From positions 1 to 64,000 of the forward strand of contig SVHN01000001.1 of NCBI GenBank assembly GCA_015055805.1: a stretch of DNA of 64,000 nt, in the 5' to 3' direction. The notes below the pieces were generated by a model that worked only from the letters and a program-made list of their open reading frames with translations, was not told where the DNA came from and did no database searches. A program made the position numbers and the translations under genes. Positions 25,508 to 35,630 of the stretch are shown in pieces (position 1 is the first letter of the stretch; every line of letters starts with the position of its first letter). The stretch is from Clostridiales bacterium. GTDB lineage: Bacteria; Bacillota; Clostridia; Christensenellales; Borkfalkiaceae.

Positions 25508-25537
25508 TTGACAAAAAACTTAAACTATATATATAAT
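25508..25537 (+). promoter_or_regulatory. htpG promoter
   Basis: TTGACA (25508-25513), 18 bp, TATAAT (25532-25537). No CIRCE lies here, so htpG is probably outside HrcA control. Confidence 0.65.
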
Positions 25538-25584
25538 ATAGGTCTGAATATATAATAAATCATAAATAAAACGGAGATATAGTA

Positions 25585-27459
25585 ATGAAAAGCTTTAAGA
25601 CTGAATCAAAGAGAATTCTTGATTTGATGATCAACTCTATTTACACTAACAAAGAAATATTTTTAAGAGAACTCGTGTCAAACGCTAGCGACGCTATTGA
25701 TAAGCTTAAATTTATTTCACTTACCGACACGTCAGTTGGCTCTGACTTCAAGATCAGCATATCGGTGGATAAAGAAAACCGCAAACTCATCATTGAAGAT
25801 AACGGCATAGGAATGACCGAAAAGGACTTAGAAAAAAACCTTGGTACGATTGCTGAGTCGGGCACGCTTGCGTTTAAGAAAGAAAACGCAGGAAAGAGCG
25901 ACAACGAACTTATAGGTCAGTTTGGCGTAGGCTTTTATTCGGCGTTTATGGTGGCTGATAAGATTGAAGTTTTCACCAAGGCTTACGGCGAACAAAACGC
26001 GTTCAAGTGGGAAAGCGCAGGCGTTGAAGGTTATACCATAGATCCTACCGAAAAGGACGGATACGGCACTAAAATCGTTATAAGCTTAAAAGCTGATACC
26101 GAAGACTATAAGTATTCGGACTTCTTGGAAGAGTATAAAATATCTTCGCTTATTAAGCAGTATTCCGACTATATTCGTTATCCTATACAAATGCTTATGA
26201 CCCGCTCAAAGAAGAAAGAAGGCTCGCCTGATGATAAGCCTGAATACGAGCAGGTTAAAGAACTTGAAACCTTAAACAGTATGGTTCCTTTATGGAAAAA
26301 GCAAAAGTCCGAAGTGACTGATGAAAACCTTAAAGAGTTCTATAAAAACGAATTCCACGACTTTACCGATCCGTTAAAGGGTATTTACGCTAAAATCGAA
26401 GGCGCGGTTACTTACGATACCTTGCTATTTATTCCGTCAAGAGCACCTTACGATTATTATTCAAAGGACTACAAAAAGGGCGTTAAACTCTATTGTAACG
26501 GCGTTATGATTATGGATAAGTGCGAAGAACTTATACCAGATTACTTCGGTTTCATTAAAGGTATCGTTGATTCTAGTGATCTTAGCCTTAACATCTCGCG
26601 TGAGATTTTGCAGCAGGATAGACAGGTAAAGGCAATAGCAACAAGTTTAGAAAAGAAGATTTCTTCAGAACTTAAAAAGATGCTTGAAACGGATAGGGAA
26701 AACTACGAAAAGATGTTCGCTGAGTTCGGTCTTTCTATTAAGTTCGGCGTATACGCAGGCTTTGGTATGAATAAGGATAAATTAAAAGATTTCCTTATGT
26801 TCTATTCGTCAAAGAAAGAAAAACTCGTTACCCTTTCCGAGTACGTTAAAGAAATGCAGGACGGTCAAGACGCAATCTACTATGCGTGCGGAGAGAGTTA
26901 CGAAAAGATCGCATCTTTACCGCAGATTGAAAAGGCAAAGGATAAAGGCTATGAAATTCTTTACTTTAAGGACGGCGTAGACGAATTCGTGGCTAAAATC
27001 TTAATGGATTACGAAGGCAAGAAATTCGTTTCGGTATCCGAGGCAGACTTCTCGCTTGCAAGCGACGACGAAAAGAAAGAACTCGAAAAACAGGCGGAAG
27101 AAAACAAGGAACTTTTAACCGCAATTAAAGACGCGCTAGGTGAAAAGGTTAAGGAAATAAAACTTACTTCAAAATTGGTGTCTTACCCCGTATGCCTTAC
27201 TGCCGCTGGCGATATTAGTATAGAGATGGAAAAGGTGTTTAACTCTATGCCCAACGCCGACGGAAAAATGAAAGCGGAAAAAATCTTAGAGATAAGCGCG
27301 TCGCACAAGGTGCTTGATACCCTTAAAAAGGTTTACGCCGAAGATAAAGAATCGCTCAAAAAATACGCTACCGTACTCTACGAGCAGGCAAGACTTTTGG
27401 AAGGCTTAACTATTGACGACGTTACGGGATTCGTAAATGCGATATCTGACATTATGTAA
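25585..27459 (+). CDS. htpG: Molecular chaperone HtpG (Hsp90)
   Basis: ATP-dependent dimeric chaperone of 624 residues. The GHKL ATPase domain shows FLRELVSNASDAIDKL near residues 24-39 (with the Mg-binding Asn), EDNGIGMT and GQFGVGFYSAFMV. The middle domain has the catalytic Arg region (DSSDLSLNISREILQQ), and a C-terminal dimerisation domain follows. CGGAG precedes the ATG. The gene stands alone between hsp20 and an ABC exporter. Confidence 0.97.
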   Translation: MKSFKTESKRILDLMINSIYTNKEIFLRELVSNASDAIDKLKFISLTDTSVGSDFKISISVDKENRKLIIEDNGIGMTEKDLEKNLGTIAESGTLAFKKENAGKSDNELIGQFGVGFYSAFMVADKIEVFTKAYGEQNAFKWESAGVEGYTIDPTEKDGYGTKIVISLKADTEDYKYSDFLEEYKISSLIKQYSDYIRYPIQMLMTRSKKKEGSPDDKPEYEQVKELETLNSMVPLWKKQKSEVTDENLKEFYKNEFHDFTDPLKGIYAKIEGAVTYDTLLFIPSRAPYDYYSKDYKKGVKLYCNGVMIMDKCEELIPDYFGFIKGIVDSSDLSLNISREILQQDRQVKAIATSLEKKISSELKKMLETDRENYEKMFAEFGLSIKFGVYAGFGMNKDKLKDFLMFYSSKKEKLVTLSEYVKEMQDGQDAIYYACGESYEKIASLPQIEKAKDKGYEILYFKDGVDEFVAKILMDYEGKKFVSVSEADFSLASDDEKKELEKQAEENKELLTAIKDALGEKVKEIKLTSKLVSYPVCLTAAGDISIEMEKVFNSMPNADGKMKAEKILEISASHKVLDTLKKVYAEDKESLKKYATVLYEQARLLEGLTIDDVTGFVNAISDIM

Positions 27460-27554
27460 TCGCTATATATAGACAAAAATTTATTATATTTTTCAAGGAT
27501 ATTTAAATATAAATATTGTATTATTATTCTGTAATAAATTAAAAGGAAAATTTT

Positions 27555-30320
27555 ATGCTAACTTTAAAAGGTATAACTAAACATTACAAAGTAGCAGGTG
27601 GGTATGTCGAGGCTTTAAAAGGACTCGACATTTCCTTTCGTAAGAACGAGTTCGTTTCTATCTTAGGGCCGTCGGGCTGTGGAAAGACGACCACCCTTAA
27701 TATCATAGGTGGTCTTGATAAGTATACGAGCGGCGACCTTATTATTGCAGGTACTAGCACCAAGAACTATACGGATAGGGACTGGGACGTTTACCGTAAC
27801 CATAGGATAGGTTTCGTTTTCCAAAGTTATAACCTTATTCCTCACCAAACGGTTTTGGGCAACGTTGAACTTGCTCTAACTATATCCGGCGTAGGCAAAG
27901 AAGAAAGGCAAAGACGCGCGCTTTCTGCGCTCGAAAAGGTCGGGCTTAAAGGCGAAGAATATAAACGCCCCAACCAACTTTCCGGCGGTCAATGTCAGCG
28001 TGTAGCTATTGCCCGCGCGCTTGTAAACGAACCCGATATCTTGCTTGCCGACGAGCCGACGGGCGCGCTCGACAGCAAAACTAGCGTTCAAATAATGGAA
28101 CTTATCAAAGAGATAAGCAAAGAAAAACTGGTCATTATGGTAACCCATAACGCCGAGATAGCCGAACAGTATTCAACTCGTATCGTGCGCTTATTCGACG
28201 GTGAAAAGATAGAAGATACCAACCCTTACACCGAAGAAGAAGAGATGAAAGAAAGGGAAGGCGAAGTAATTCCCGATGCGGCTGAACTTAAAAAAATCCG
28301 CAAAAAACAGAGAAAGACGCAGGCAAAAATGAGTTGGTGGACGGCGTTTAAGTTGTCGCTGCGTAACCTTTTTACCAAGCGCGGCAGAACGCTTATGACT
28401 TCAGTTGCAGGGTCAATCGGTATTATAGGTATTTCTGCGGTGCTTGCAGTATCAACGGGCGTTAAAGGGTTTATTGCCGATATGCAGGACGATATGTTGT
28501 CGGGTAACCCCATAACCATAGAAAAGATGGGTATGGATTTGAACTCTGTTATGAGTAATATGGACTTTGAAGACAAAGTAGAGCTAGTAAAACAAGAAGG
28601 CTACGTAAACGTTGAGTCTATGATGGAATACCTAGTGGAACAGGTTGATGCAATGGATTCGTTTTTCGTGGAAAACGAGATTACCGCTGACTACGTCAAT
28701 TACGTCAAAGGAATTCCCAAAGAACAAGCCGCTCTAAAACTAGATTACGGCATAGACGTAACGAACAATATTTATACCGATTTTGCAAGGAATAAAGACT
28801 ATAAAGAAAACGTTTCGCTCTCTGCAATCAAAACCATTTATACTAGCGTAATGGGCGAAACGGAATTTAAGGATCAGGCGTCAATGATAGCGTCGCTTGG
28901 CGATACGTTTAAGCTTGCGCCGTCTGATACCGATTACATAGCAACTCAATACGATTTACTTGACGGTAAGTTTGCTACCGCAAAAGACGAGATTATGATA
29001 GTCGTCAATAAAGATCAAGCGATAACAGACCTTACCTTGGCGCAACTCGGCTATTATACTCAGGACGAATTTATAAATATTGCGTTTAAGCTTAGTGAAA
29101 ACCCCGACACCGCAAACTCTGCGCTTGATAAGGAAAGATTTTCTTATCAAGAACTTATGGGCAAAGAATTCGTTTGGTACGATAACGATACCGTTTATAA
29201 CGATAACCGCGACAACCTAAATCCCATGCTCGCAAAGATGAATCCGTTTACTTATAATTATAAGAGCGACGAATTTTCTAAGGATAGTGGATTAGAACTT
29301 AAAGTGGTCGGTATACTTCAACCCAAGGAAGATATAAATTACGGCTGCCTAAGCACGGGTGTGTACTATACGAGCGGACTTGTTGAATATATGCTTGAAA
29401 AGAATTTGGATAGTAAACTCGTCAAATTCTTAAATGAGGCTGCGGCGGCAGAGTCCGAAGAAGATCCGTTGTACGTTTATAAGGACGGTATGCAGAGTGG
29501 ATATTATAAAATTCCAAATACCGATCAAGGTTATCCCACGGGTATAACTTATTCGTACGAATACTATTACGACGATAATCTTAACGACGACGTTAAGCCG
29601 GAAATGAAAACGGCAACGGGTTACGTCGGTACGGCAAATGCCCTTTCAAGCATTATGAATATGTTTATGGGAGGCGGTTCGGGTGAAGTTTATACGCTTA
29701 CCGCTAGACAGGCGGCTGGTAACGACGTTGCAAGCAGTATCAGTATTTATCCCGCTGACTTTGAAACCAAAGACCAAGTGCTTTTATACCTTGACAAGTG
29801 GAACGAAGAAGGCACGGTTACCGTAGACGGCAAGGAAATCGCGTTTAGCGACCGCTCTGAAGTAACCTATACGGATACGCTATCCCTTATAATATCAATG
29901 ATTAACTCTATGATCGATATTATAACTATCGCGCTTATAGCCTTTACGTCTTTGTCGCTAGTCGTTTCTTGCGTAATGATAGCTATAATAACTTACGTTT
30001 CGGTTGTAGAACGCGTAAAAGAAATCGGCGTTATACGTTCGCTCGGCGGAAGAAAGAAGGACGTTTCCAACCTTTTCAATGCCGAAACGCTCATAATCGG
30101 TCTGTCGTCAGGTCTTGTTGGTATAGGCTTTACCTATATTCTTTCGGCAATAGTAAACGTTATAGTTAAAGCGTCGGCAGGTATTGCAATAATGAAACTT
30201 ACTGCCGGTGCGGCAATTATTATGGTGCTTTTAAGCGTGTTGCTTAACACTATATCAGGTTTAATCCCCTCGAAAAAAGCCGCTCAGCAAGACCCTGTTG
30301 TTGCACTTCGTACCGAATAA
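27555..30320 (+). CDS. MacB-like ABC transporter with fused ATPase and FtsX-type permease
   Basis: A 921-residue fusion. The N-terminal ATPase (about 1-230) has Walker A GPSGCGKTT at residues 38-46, signature LSGGQCQRVAIARAL near 142 and Walker B LLADEPTGALD. A charged linker is followed by one membrane helix (about 278-298), a long extracellular domain of about 480 residues and three C-terminal helices with the FtsX/MacB pattern (VVERVKEIGVIRSLGGRKKD). Such Clostridia proteins likely export peptides, lipids or drugs, or act as mechanotransmitters rather than classic importers; the substrate is unknown. AAAGGA precedes the ATG. It is monocistronic and closed by a terminator. A second partner subunit is not encoded nearby. 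Confidence 0.9.
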   Translation: MLTLKGITKHYKVAGGYVEALKGLDISFRKNEFVSILGPSGCGKTTTLNIIGGLDKYTSGDLIIAGTSTKNYTDRDWDVYRNHRIGFVFQSYNLIPHQTVLGNVELALTISGVGKEERQRRALSALEKVGLKGEEYKRPNQLSGGQCQRVAIARALVNEPDILLADEPTGALDSKTSVQIMELIKEISKEKLVIMVTHNAEIAEQYSTRIVRLFDGEKIEDTNPYTEEEEMKEREGEVIPDAAELKKIRKKQRKTQAKMSWWTAFKLSLRNLFTKRGRTLMTSVAGSIGIIGISAVLAVSTGVKGFIADMQDDMLSGNPITIEKMGMDLNSVMSNMDFEDKVELVKQEGYVNVESMMEYLVEQVDAMDSFFVENEITADYVNYVKGIPKEQAALKLDYGIDVTNNIYTDFARNKDYKENVSLSAIKTIYTSVMGETEFKDQASMIASLGDTFKLAPSDTDYIATQYDLLDGKFATAKDEIMIVVNKDQAITDLTLAQLGYYTQDEFINIAFKLSENPDTANSALDKERFSYQELMGKEFVWYDNDTVYNDNRDNLNPMLAKMNPFTYNYKSDEFSKDSGLELKVVGILQPKEDINYGCLSTGVYYTSGLVEYMLEKNLDSKLVKFLNEAAAAESEEDPLYVYKDGMQSGYYKIPNTDQGYPTGITYSYEYYYDDNLNDDVKPEMKTATGYVGTANALSSIMNMFMGGGSGEVYTLTARQAAGNDVASSISIYPADFETKDQVLLYLDKWNEEGTVTVDGKEIAFSDRSEVTYTDTLSLIISMINSMIDIITIALIAFTSLSLVVSCVMIAIITYVSVVERVKEIGVIRSLGGRKKDVSNLFNAETLIIGLSSGLVGIGFTYILSAIVNVIVKASAGIAIMKLTAGAAIIMVLLSVLLNTISGLIPSKKAAQQDPVVALRTE

Positions 30321-30347
30321 TAGAGAAAAAAATAAATATTTTACGTT

Positions 30348-30380
30348 AAAAAAGGCATTTTTTAAAGATGCCTTTTTTTC
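30348..30380 (+). terminator. ABC transporter terminator
   Basis: AAAAAAGGCAT (30348-30358) pairs with ATGCCTTTTTT (30368-30378), continuing in T. Confidence 0.88.
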
Positions 30381-30404
30381 TTTTAATAAAATAGCGTAAA
30401 ACTC

Positions 30405-30433
30405 TTGACAAAGACACATAATAGTTGTACAAT
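30405..30433 (+). promoter_or_regulatory. hrcA operon promoter
   Basis: TTGACA (30405-30410), 17 bp, TACAAT (30428-30433). Confidence 0.75.
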
Positions 30434-30443
30434 TGTCTTAAAG

Positions 30444-30470
30444 TTAGCACTTAAACTAAAAGAGTGCTAA
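30444..30470 (+). promoter_or_regulatory. CIRCE operator of the hrcA-grpE-dnaK-dnaJ operon
   Basis: TTAGCACTT, 9 bases, GAGTGCTAA, one base from the perfect inverted repeat. It lies in the 5' leader just after the -10, the normal place for autoregulation by HrcA. Confidence 0.95.
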
Positions 30471-30503
30471 CAATAGCGGTGGATAAGTGCCAAAGGGGAA
30501 ACA

Positions 30504-31529
30504 ATGAAACTCTCGGACAGGAAAAGAAAGATATTGCAGTTGGTTGTGGACGATTATATTTCCACGGCGCAACCGGTGTCTAGTAAGAGTATAACTGAAA
30601 AGCATATGCCAAACGTAAGTTCCGCAACCGTCAGGAGCGAACTTGCGCAGCTTGAAGAGTTAGGGTATCTTTCACAACTGCATACGAGTAGCGGAAGAGT
30701 TCCGTCGGTCGAGGCGTATAAACTTTACGTATCTGAGCTTATGGATAAAAGCAAACTCACCGCAAAAGAAGTGGGAGCAATTAGGGACGCTTTTGAGGGG
30801 CACGCAGATAATCTTGAAACGGTCGTGCAGAACGCAGTTAAGGTCATAAGCGATTTAACCGATTATACTTCTGTCGGATACACCGCGCACAGCGACAAAA
30901 ACAAAATAATTAAGATTGATTTGTTTAGGTATAAACCCACTCAGGCGTTATTGCTTATCGTTACTGAAAACACGCTTATTCGCGATAGGTTTATATCTAT
31001 CCCCGAAGTTATGACAGACGCGCAACTTATCGAGGCGAGTGAACTTATTGCAAGGCTGTTCGTAGGCAAAGAGTTCGGCGAGATAATCGGGCTTGGCGAC
31101 GTGATAAAAGAAGAGTTCCAAGGCTACCGCGAGATATTCGATAGCGTTATGAGCGCGATTGAAGATTATATCGCAAAATCGGGATCTAACGTTATCTTAG
31201 AAGGCGAAGGGAAAATTCTTAACCACCCTGAATATAACGATTCTGAAAAGGTCAAGAACTTTCTTTCGGTAGTAACTAGTAAAAATAAACTTGCAGGACT
31301 TCTTGCGGACAATACCGATAATATTGAGATAAACATTAAAATCGGTGGGGAAGAAGGCAAGGATATGCCCGAAGATTGTTCGTTAGTTACCGCGACCTAT
31401 TCGGCAAGTGGCGTTAAGATAGGAACGTACGGCGTTATCGGACCGCTGCGCATGGATTACCAAAAGGTCGTTTCGGTGCTAGAAGGTGTCGGCAAAATTT
31501 TGGAAGATATGTTAAAAGATAAAAAATAA
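30504..31529 (+). CDS. hrcA: Heat-inducible transcription repressor HrcA
   Basis: Repressor of class I heat-shock genes that binds CIRCE and needs GroEL-type chaperones for activity. The 341 residues begin with a winged helix (LSDRKRKILQLVVDDYI, PVSSKSI, SSATVRSELAQLEELGYL), followed by the GAF-like and inserted domains. The C-terminal YGVIGPLRMDYQKVV is a family hallmark. It heads its own regulon; the sites at 24915 and 30444 are its targets in this window. Confidence 0.96.
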   Translation: MKLSDRKRKILQLVVDDYISTAQPVSSKSITEKHMPNVSSATVRSELAQLEELGYLSQLHTSSGRVPSVEAYKLYVSELMDKSKLTAKEVGAIRDAFEGHADNLETVVQNAVKVISDLTDYTSVGYTAHSDKNKIIKIDLFRYKPTQALLLIVTENTLIRDRFISIPEVMTDAQLIEASELIARLFVGKEFGEIIGLGDVIKEEFQGYREIFDSVMSAIEDYIAKSGSNVILEGEGKILNHPEYNDSEKVKNFLSVVTSKNKLAGLLADNTDNIEINIKIGGEEGKDMPEDCSLVTATYSASGVKIGTYGVIGPLRMDYQKVVSVLEGVGKILEDMLKDKK

Positions 31530-31541
31530 AGGAAGTATGTC

Positions 31542-32075
31542 ATGGAAGATATGAAAGAAAAGGACGTTCAGGAACAGGATATTTCCGTAAACGAACAGGT
31601 TGAAGAACAGGCTGAGAAAGTGGAAGACCCACAGTTAAAAGAGATAGAAACTCTTAAAAGTCAAGTGGAAGAATATAAGGATAAATGGTTGCGCAACGTT
31701 GCTGAGTTCGACAATTATAAAAAGCGTAACGCAAAGCTTTGGCAGGACGCGTTTAACGAAGGCGTGGCAAACGTTATCGTAAAGATACTTCCCGTAGGTG
31801 ATAACCTTGACTGGGCGTTAGGGCTCGGCTTGGACGAAAAGACCGCCGAAGGCATAAAGAACGTTAAGAAAAAGTTCTTAGAAACGCTTGCTAGTCTTGA
31901 AATAGAAGAGATAGACCCACAAGGTCAACCCTTTGACCCCAACGTTGCCGAAGCCGTTATGCAAGTGGAAAAATCTGACGGCGAAGAAAGCGACACAGTA
32001 AAACAAGTTTTCCAGAAAGGGTATAGAAAGAAAGATAAGATAATACGTTATGCAAAGGTCAGCGTCATCAAATAA
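31542..32075 (+). CDS. grpE: Nucleotide exchange factor GrpE
   Basis: Releases ADP from DnaK. The 177 residues contain a long acidic, coiled-coil N-terminal part (about 1-75) with KDKWLRNVAEFDNYKKR, then a beta-wing domain with GQPFDPNVAEAVMQV and the C-terminal V-x-KGYRKKDKIIRYAKV block. It lies 12 bases after hrcA with GGAAG at the start. Copy D of the intergenic repeat lies between it and dnaK. Confidence 0.95.
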   Translation: MEDMKEKDVQEQDISVNEQVEEQAEKVEDPQLKEIETLKSQVEEYKDKWLRNVAEFDNYKKRNAKLWQDAFNEGVANVIVKILPVGDNLDWALGLGLDEKTAEGIKNVKKKFLETLASLEIEEIDPQGQPFDPNVAEAVMQVEKSDGEESDTVKQVFQKGYRKKDKIIRYAKVSVIK

Positions 32076-32082
32076 TTTTAAG

Positions 32083-32195
32083 CCTTTTCTGCTACGTAAT
32101 ACTGTGTCAAGCATCAGTTTTACTTGATTGTGTACAATAAGTACACGCACTGCGCAAAACTTCGCTTTTCTTGTATTACTTGCATTAAAGTCTTA
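32083..32195 (+). repeat. Intergenic hairpin repeat, copy D (diverged)
   Basis: 5' module TACGTAATACTGTG, core hairpin GTGTAC (32130-32135), AATAA, GTACAC (32141-32146), flanking arms AGTTTT/AAAACT and AAGC/GCTT, and a degraded 3' module CTTGTATTACTTGCATT. It matches copy C closely in the core. Bases 32196-32342 are an AT-rich leader before dnaK with no clear promoter. Confidence 0.65.
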
Positions 32196-32342
32196 AAATA
32201 ACGGTAGGTATTATTTTGTGCATAGCCTAACTCGTTTATAACGTTTTATTTACAAAGTGACTAGTTTGTCAAAAAACAACTTAAAAAAACAACTCTATTA
32301 AGAGTTAAAATAAAATTTTGAAAATTATAGGAGAAAAGATAT

Positions 32343-34148
32343 ATGAAAACAATAGGTATTGACTTAGGTACTACAAACTCTTGCGTTGCCGTAATGGAAA
32401 ACGGTGAACCCGTAGTTATTGCTAACGCAGAAGGCTCAAGAACAACCCCGTCGGTTGTTGGTTTCCAAAAAGATGGTGAAAGACTTGTAGGTCAGGTTGC
32501 TAAACGTCAGGCAGTTTCTAACCCTGACAGAACCGTTCAGTCTATCAAAAGACATATGGGTTCTGATTTTAAGGTTGCAATCGACGACAGAAAATATACG
32601 CCCCAGGAAATTTCCGCAATGATTTTGACTAAACTTAAAAAAGATGCTGAAAGCTATCTCGGTGGCACGGTAACTGATGCGGTTATAACCGTTCCCGCAT
32701 ACTTTTCAGACAGTCAGCGTCAAGCAACTAAGGACGCTGGTAAGATTGCAGGCTTAAACGTTTTGCGTATTATCAACGAACCGACTGCTGCTGCGCTTTC
32801 TTATGGTCTTGATAAAGAAGGCAAAACCCAAAAGGTTATAATCTACGACCTTGGTGGTGGTACGTTCGACGTTTCTATTATGGAAATCGGCGACGGCGTT
32901 TTTGAAGTTTTGGCAACACACGGCAACAATATGCTCGGTGGTGACGACTTCGATAAGAGAGTTATGGATTATCTTGTTTCCGAGTTTAAGCAGAAAGAAG
33001 GTATCGACCTTTCGGGTGATAAACTCGCTATGCAAAGACTTAAAGAAGCGGCAGAAAAAGCAAAGATCGAACTTTCGGGTATGAATAAGACCAACGTAAA
33101 TCTTCCCTTTATCACGGCAGACGCTACCGGTCCTAAACACCTTGACGTAGACGTTACCAAACAGAAGTTCGACGCGCTCACCGAAGACTTGGTTGCTGCA
33201 ACCGTCGCTCCCATGCAGAACGCTATGAAAGACGCAGGACTTTCATATTCAGATATTGACAAAGTTATTCTCGTTGGTGGTTCAACTAGAATTCCTGCTG
33301 TTATCGACGAAGTTAGAAAAGTTACCGGTAAAGAACCCTTCAAGGGCATTAACCCTGACGAGTGCGTTGCTATCGGTGCTGCTATTCAAGGCGGTGTATT
33401 ATCAGGTGAAGTTAAAGACGTTCTTCTTCTCGACGTAACGCCGTTGTCACTCGGTATCGAAACTCTCGGCGGTGTTTGCACCAAACTTATCGAAAGAAAC
33501 ACCACTATCCCCGTAAAGAAATCTCAGGTATTCTCTACCGCTGCTGATAACCAAACGGCAGTTGATATTCACATTTTACAAGGCGAAAGAGAGTTCGCTA
33601 AAGACAACAAAACTTTGGGCAACTTCCAACTTTCAGGAATCGCACCTGCGCCCCGTGGAGTACCGCAGATAGAAGTTACCTTTGATATTGACGCAAACGG
33701 CATAGTAAACGTTTCTGCAAAAGATATGGGTACTGGCGCATCACAGAACATTACCATTACTTCTTCAACCAACCTTTCTGATGCAGACATTGAAAAGGCT
33801 GTAAACGAAGCAAAACAGTACGAAGAAGAAGACAAGAAGAGAAAAGAAGTCGTTGACAACCACAATAAACTTGACGGACTTATCTTCACTATTGAAAAAT
33901 CGGTTAAAGATTTGGGCGACAAGATCGGTGAAGAAGACAAGGCTAAATTAGAAGAACTTGTTAAAGAAGCAAAGACCGAACTTGAATCTAACGACAACGA
34001 CAGAATAGTTGCTGCTACTGAAAAATTATCCAACGAATCTCAGGCAATCTTCGGCAAAATTTATCAGCAAGCAAACCCCAACGGCGATATGGGGGGTGAT
34101 CCCAACGCTCAAGGTGGGGCTAATGGTGGGGAAGAATTCCACCAGTAA
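32343..34148 (+). CDS. dnaK: Molecular chaperone DnaK (Hsp70)
   Basis: The central Hsp70 chaperone, 601 residues. [13 protein letters not shown] opens the ATPase domain, with [13 protein letters not shown] and [11 protein letters not shown] as the other phosphate-binding signatures. The linker [16 protein letters not shown] joins the substrate domain, and the lid ends in a Gly/Asn-rich tail with GGEEFHQ. AGGAG sits before the ATG. It works with GrpE and DnaJ encoded on either side. Both flanking gaps are filled by hairpin repeats. Confidence 0.98.
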   Translation: MKTIGIDLGTTNSCVAVMENGEPVVIANAEGSRTTPSVVGFQKDGERLVGQVAKRQAVSNPDRTVQSIKRHMGSDFKVAIDDRKYTPQEISAMILTKLKKDAESYLGGTVTDAVITVPAYFSDSQRQATKDAGKIAGLNVLRIINEPTAAALSYGLDKEGKTQKVIIYDLGGGTFDVSIMEIGDGVFEVLATHGNNMLGGDDFDKRVMDYLVSEFKQKEGIDLSGDKLAMQRLKEAAEKAKIELSGMNKTNVNLPFITADATGPKHLDVDVTKQKFDALTEDLVAATVAPMQNAMKDAGLSYSDIDKVILVGGSTRIPAVIDEVRKVTGKEPFKGINPDECVAIGAAIQGGVLSGEVKDVLLLDVTPLSLGIETLGGVCTKLIERNTTIPVKKSQVFSTAADNQTAVDIHILQGEREFAKDNKTLGNFQLSGIAPAPRGVPQIEVTFDIDANGIVNVSAKDMGTGASQNITITSSTNLSDADIEKAVNEAKQYEEEDKKRKEVVDNHNKLDGLIFTIEKSVKDLGDKIGEEDKAKLEELVKEAKTELESNDNDRIVAATEKLSNESQAIFGKIYQQANPNGDMGGDPNAQGGANGGEEFHQ

Positions 34149-34155
34149 TAACTGC

Positions 34156-34263
34156 TTATATACTTCGCAATACGGCGTTACTGCTCTACAGGGAAAACCT
34201 TTACGACCAAAAAGGTCGCTGCAGTCTTTCCCTTTGAGCGAGCCTTGTCTTGCTCGTATCTAA
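34156..34263 (+). repeat. Intergenic hairpin repeat, copy B1
   Basis: 108 bp from TTATATAC to GTATCTAA. The central stem is AGGGAAA/TTTCCCT around GACC-AAAAA-GGTC. It starts 8 bases after the dnaK stop. It differs from copy B2 at 4 of 108 positions. Confidence 0.85.
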
Positions 34264-34282
34264 CCACTTATTATATAAGAGA

Positions 34283-34390
34283 TTATATACTTCGCAATAC
34301 GGCGTTACTGCTCGGCAGGGAAAACCTTAACGACCAAAAAGGTCGCTGCAGCCTTTCCCTTTGAGCGAGCCTTGTCTTGCTCGTATCTAA
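34283..34390 (+). repeat. Intergenic hairpin repeat, copy B2 (tandem with B1)
   Basis: 108 bp, same ends and core as B1, starting 127 bases after it. Both copies are followed by a short CTTATT...ATAAGAGATTA spacer, and after B2 the words GAGATTAGATAC look like the start of a third, lost unit. Confidence 0.85.
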
Positions 34391-34436
34391 TCGCTTATTG
34401 CATAAGAGATTAGATACAACAAACTTAAAAAAACAG

Positions 34437-34467
34437 AACTGAAAGGCGGAAAATCCGTCTTTCAGTT
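34437..34467 (+). promoter_or_regulatory. Hairpin just before dnaJ
   Basis: AACTGAAAGGCGGA (34437-34450), AAA loop, TCCGTCTTTCAGTT (34454-34467): a 14-bp stem with one G-T pair and no T run, ending 21 bases before the dnaJ ATG. It may act as an mRNA processing or stability element; this is inferred. Confidence 0.5.
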
Positions 34468-34488
34468 TGTGCTAATCAAAGGACTATT

Positions 34489-35628
34489 ATGGCTAAAAAA
34501 GATTATTACGAAACTCTGGGTGTCTCTAAGAACGCCACCCCCGACGAGATAAAAAAAGCGTATAGAACGCTGGTTAAAAAATATCACCCCGACCTTCACC
34601 CCGGTGATAATGTCGCTGCGGAAAAGTTTAAAGAAATAAACGAGGCGCACGAAGTTTTATCCGACGAAAAGAAACGTAAAAACTACGATACTTTTGGTGA
34701 CCCTAACGGTAATATGGGCGGATTTGGCGGCGGTGGTGCTAGCGGATTCGGCGGGTTCGGCGGTTTTGAAGATATCTTCGGTGATATTTTCGGCGGATTT
34801 GGCGGTTCAAGGTCAAGGACGCAGACTAAAACCAAGGGCGAAGATATCACAATTGAACTAACGTTGAGTTTTCTTGACGCTGCAAAGGGTTGCAGACGTG
34901 AGATCGTTTACACCCGTAATCAGCCTTGTTCGGACTGTAAGGGTACGGGCGCGAAAGGCGGTACGGCTTATAAAACCTGTGAAAAGTGCGGCGGTACGGG
35001 GCAGATTCAGTACACCTCGTCCAACGGCTTTTTCCGTTCGGTAAACGTTCGCCCTTGCGACGAATGTAGGGGAACGGGTAAAAAGATTATCGACGCATGT
35101 AAGACTTGTAGCGGTAAAGGTTATACAAAAGCCACTACTAAACTTACGCTCGATATACCTGCTGGCGCAGATACCGGTAGCTACATAAGAAAGGTAGGGT
35201 TCGGTGAAGCAAGCAAAAACGGCGGGGCGGCAGGTGACCTTATCGTGGTTATGAAGGTAGAGCCAAGCAAGATATTTAAGAGAAAGAATTTTGATCTTTA
35301 CGTTGAAGTTCCAGTAAGTTTTACAACGGCTGCGCTCGGCGGAAAAATTAAGATTCCGCTCATTGACGATACTATGGACTACACTATCCCCGAAGGCACG
35401 CAGAGCGGAAAAGTTTTCTTCGTTCGCGGTAAAGGCATTAAGTCTTCAAGGGGTACGGGAGATCTTTATATCGTGGTTACCGTTGAAGTACCGACCAAAC
35501 TCAATAAAGAACAAAAGAAGATTTTAGAAGAACTGTTAGACTCAACGGATATCAAGCAATGTCCGCAGATGAAACAGTATAAAGATAACGTAGAGAGCAT
35601 GTACGGCAAAAATCCGTACGAAAAATAA
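34489..35628 (+). CDS. dnaJ: Co-chaperone DnaJ (Hsp40)
   Basis: Stimulates DnaK ATPase and hands over substrates. The 379 residues include the J domain with HPD in [11 protein letters not shown] (about 31-34), a Gly/Phe-rich linker (about 75-110), four CxxCxGxG zinc-binding repeats from about residue 147 ([32 protein letters not shown]) and the C-terminal substrate domains. AAAGGA precedes the ATG. prmA begins 2 bases after its stop. Confidence 0.97.
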   Translation: MAKKDYYETLGVSKNATPDEIKKAYRTLVKKYHPDLHPGDNVAAEKFKEINEAHEVLSDEKKRKNYDTFGDPNGNMGGFGGGGASGFGGFGGFEDIFGDIFGGFGGSRSRTQTKTKGEDITIELTLSFLDAAKGCRREIVYTRNQPCSDCKGTGAKGGTAYKTCEKCGGTGQIQYTSSNGFFRSVNVRPCDECRGTGKKIIDACKTCSGKGYTKATTKLTLDIPAGADTGSYIRKVGFGEASKNGGAAGDLIVVMKVEPSKIFKRKNFDLYVEVPVSFTTAALGGKIKIPLIDDTMDYTIPEGTQSGKVFFVRGKGIKSSRGTGDLYIVVTVEVPTKLNKEQKKILEELLDSTDIKQCPQMKQYKDNVESMYGKNPYEK

Positions 35629-35630
35629 GT

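Noticed and set aside
28226-28576. Minus-strand ORF inside the ABC transporter gene
   Set aside because: Antisense shadow; hydrophobic composition mirrors the coding strand.
33569-34033. Minus-strand ORF of 154 codons inside dnaK
   Set aside because: Serine/leucine/phenylalanine-rich antisense shadow of the dnaK lid region; no start signals.
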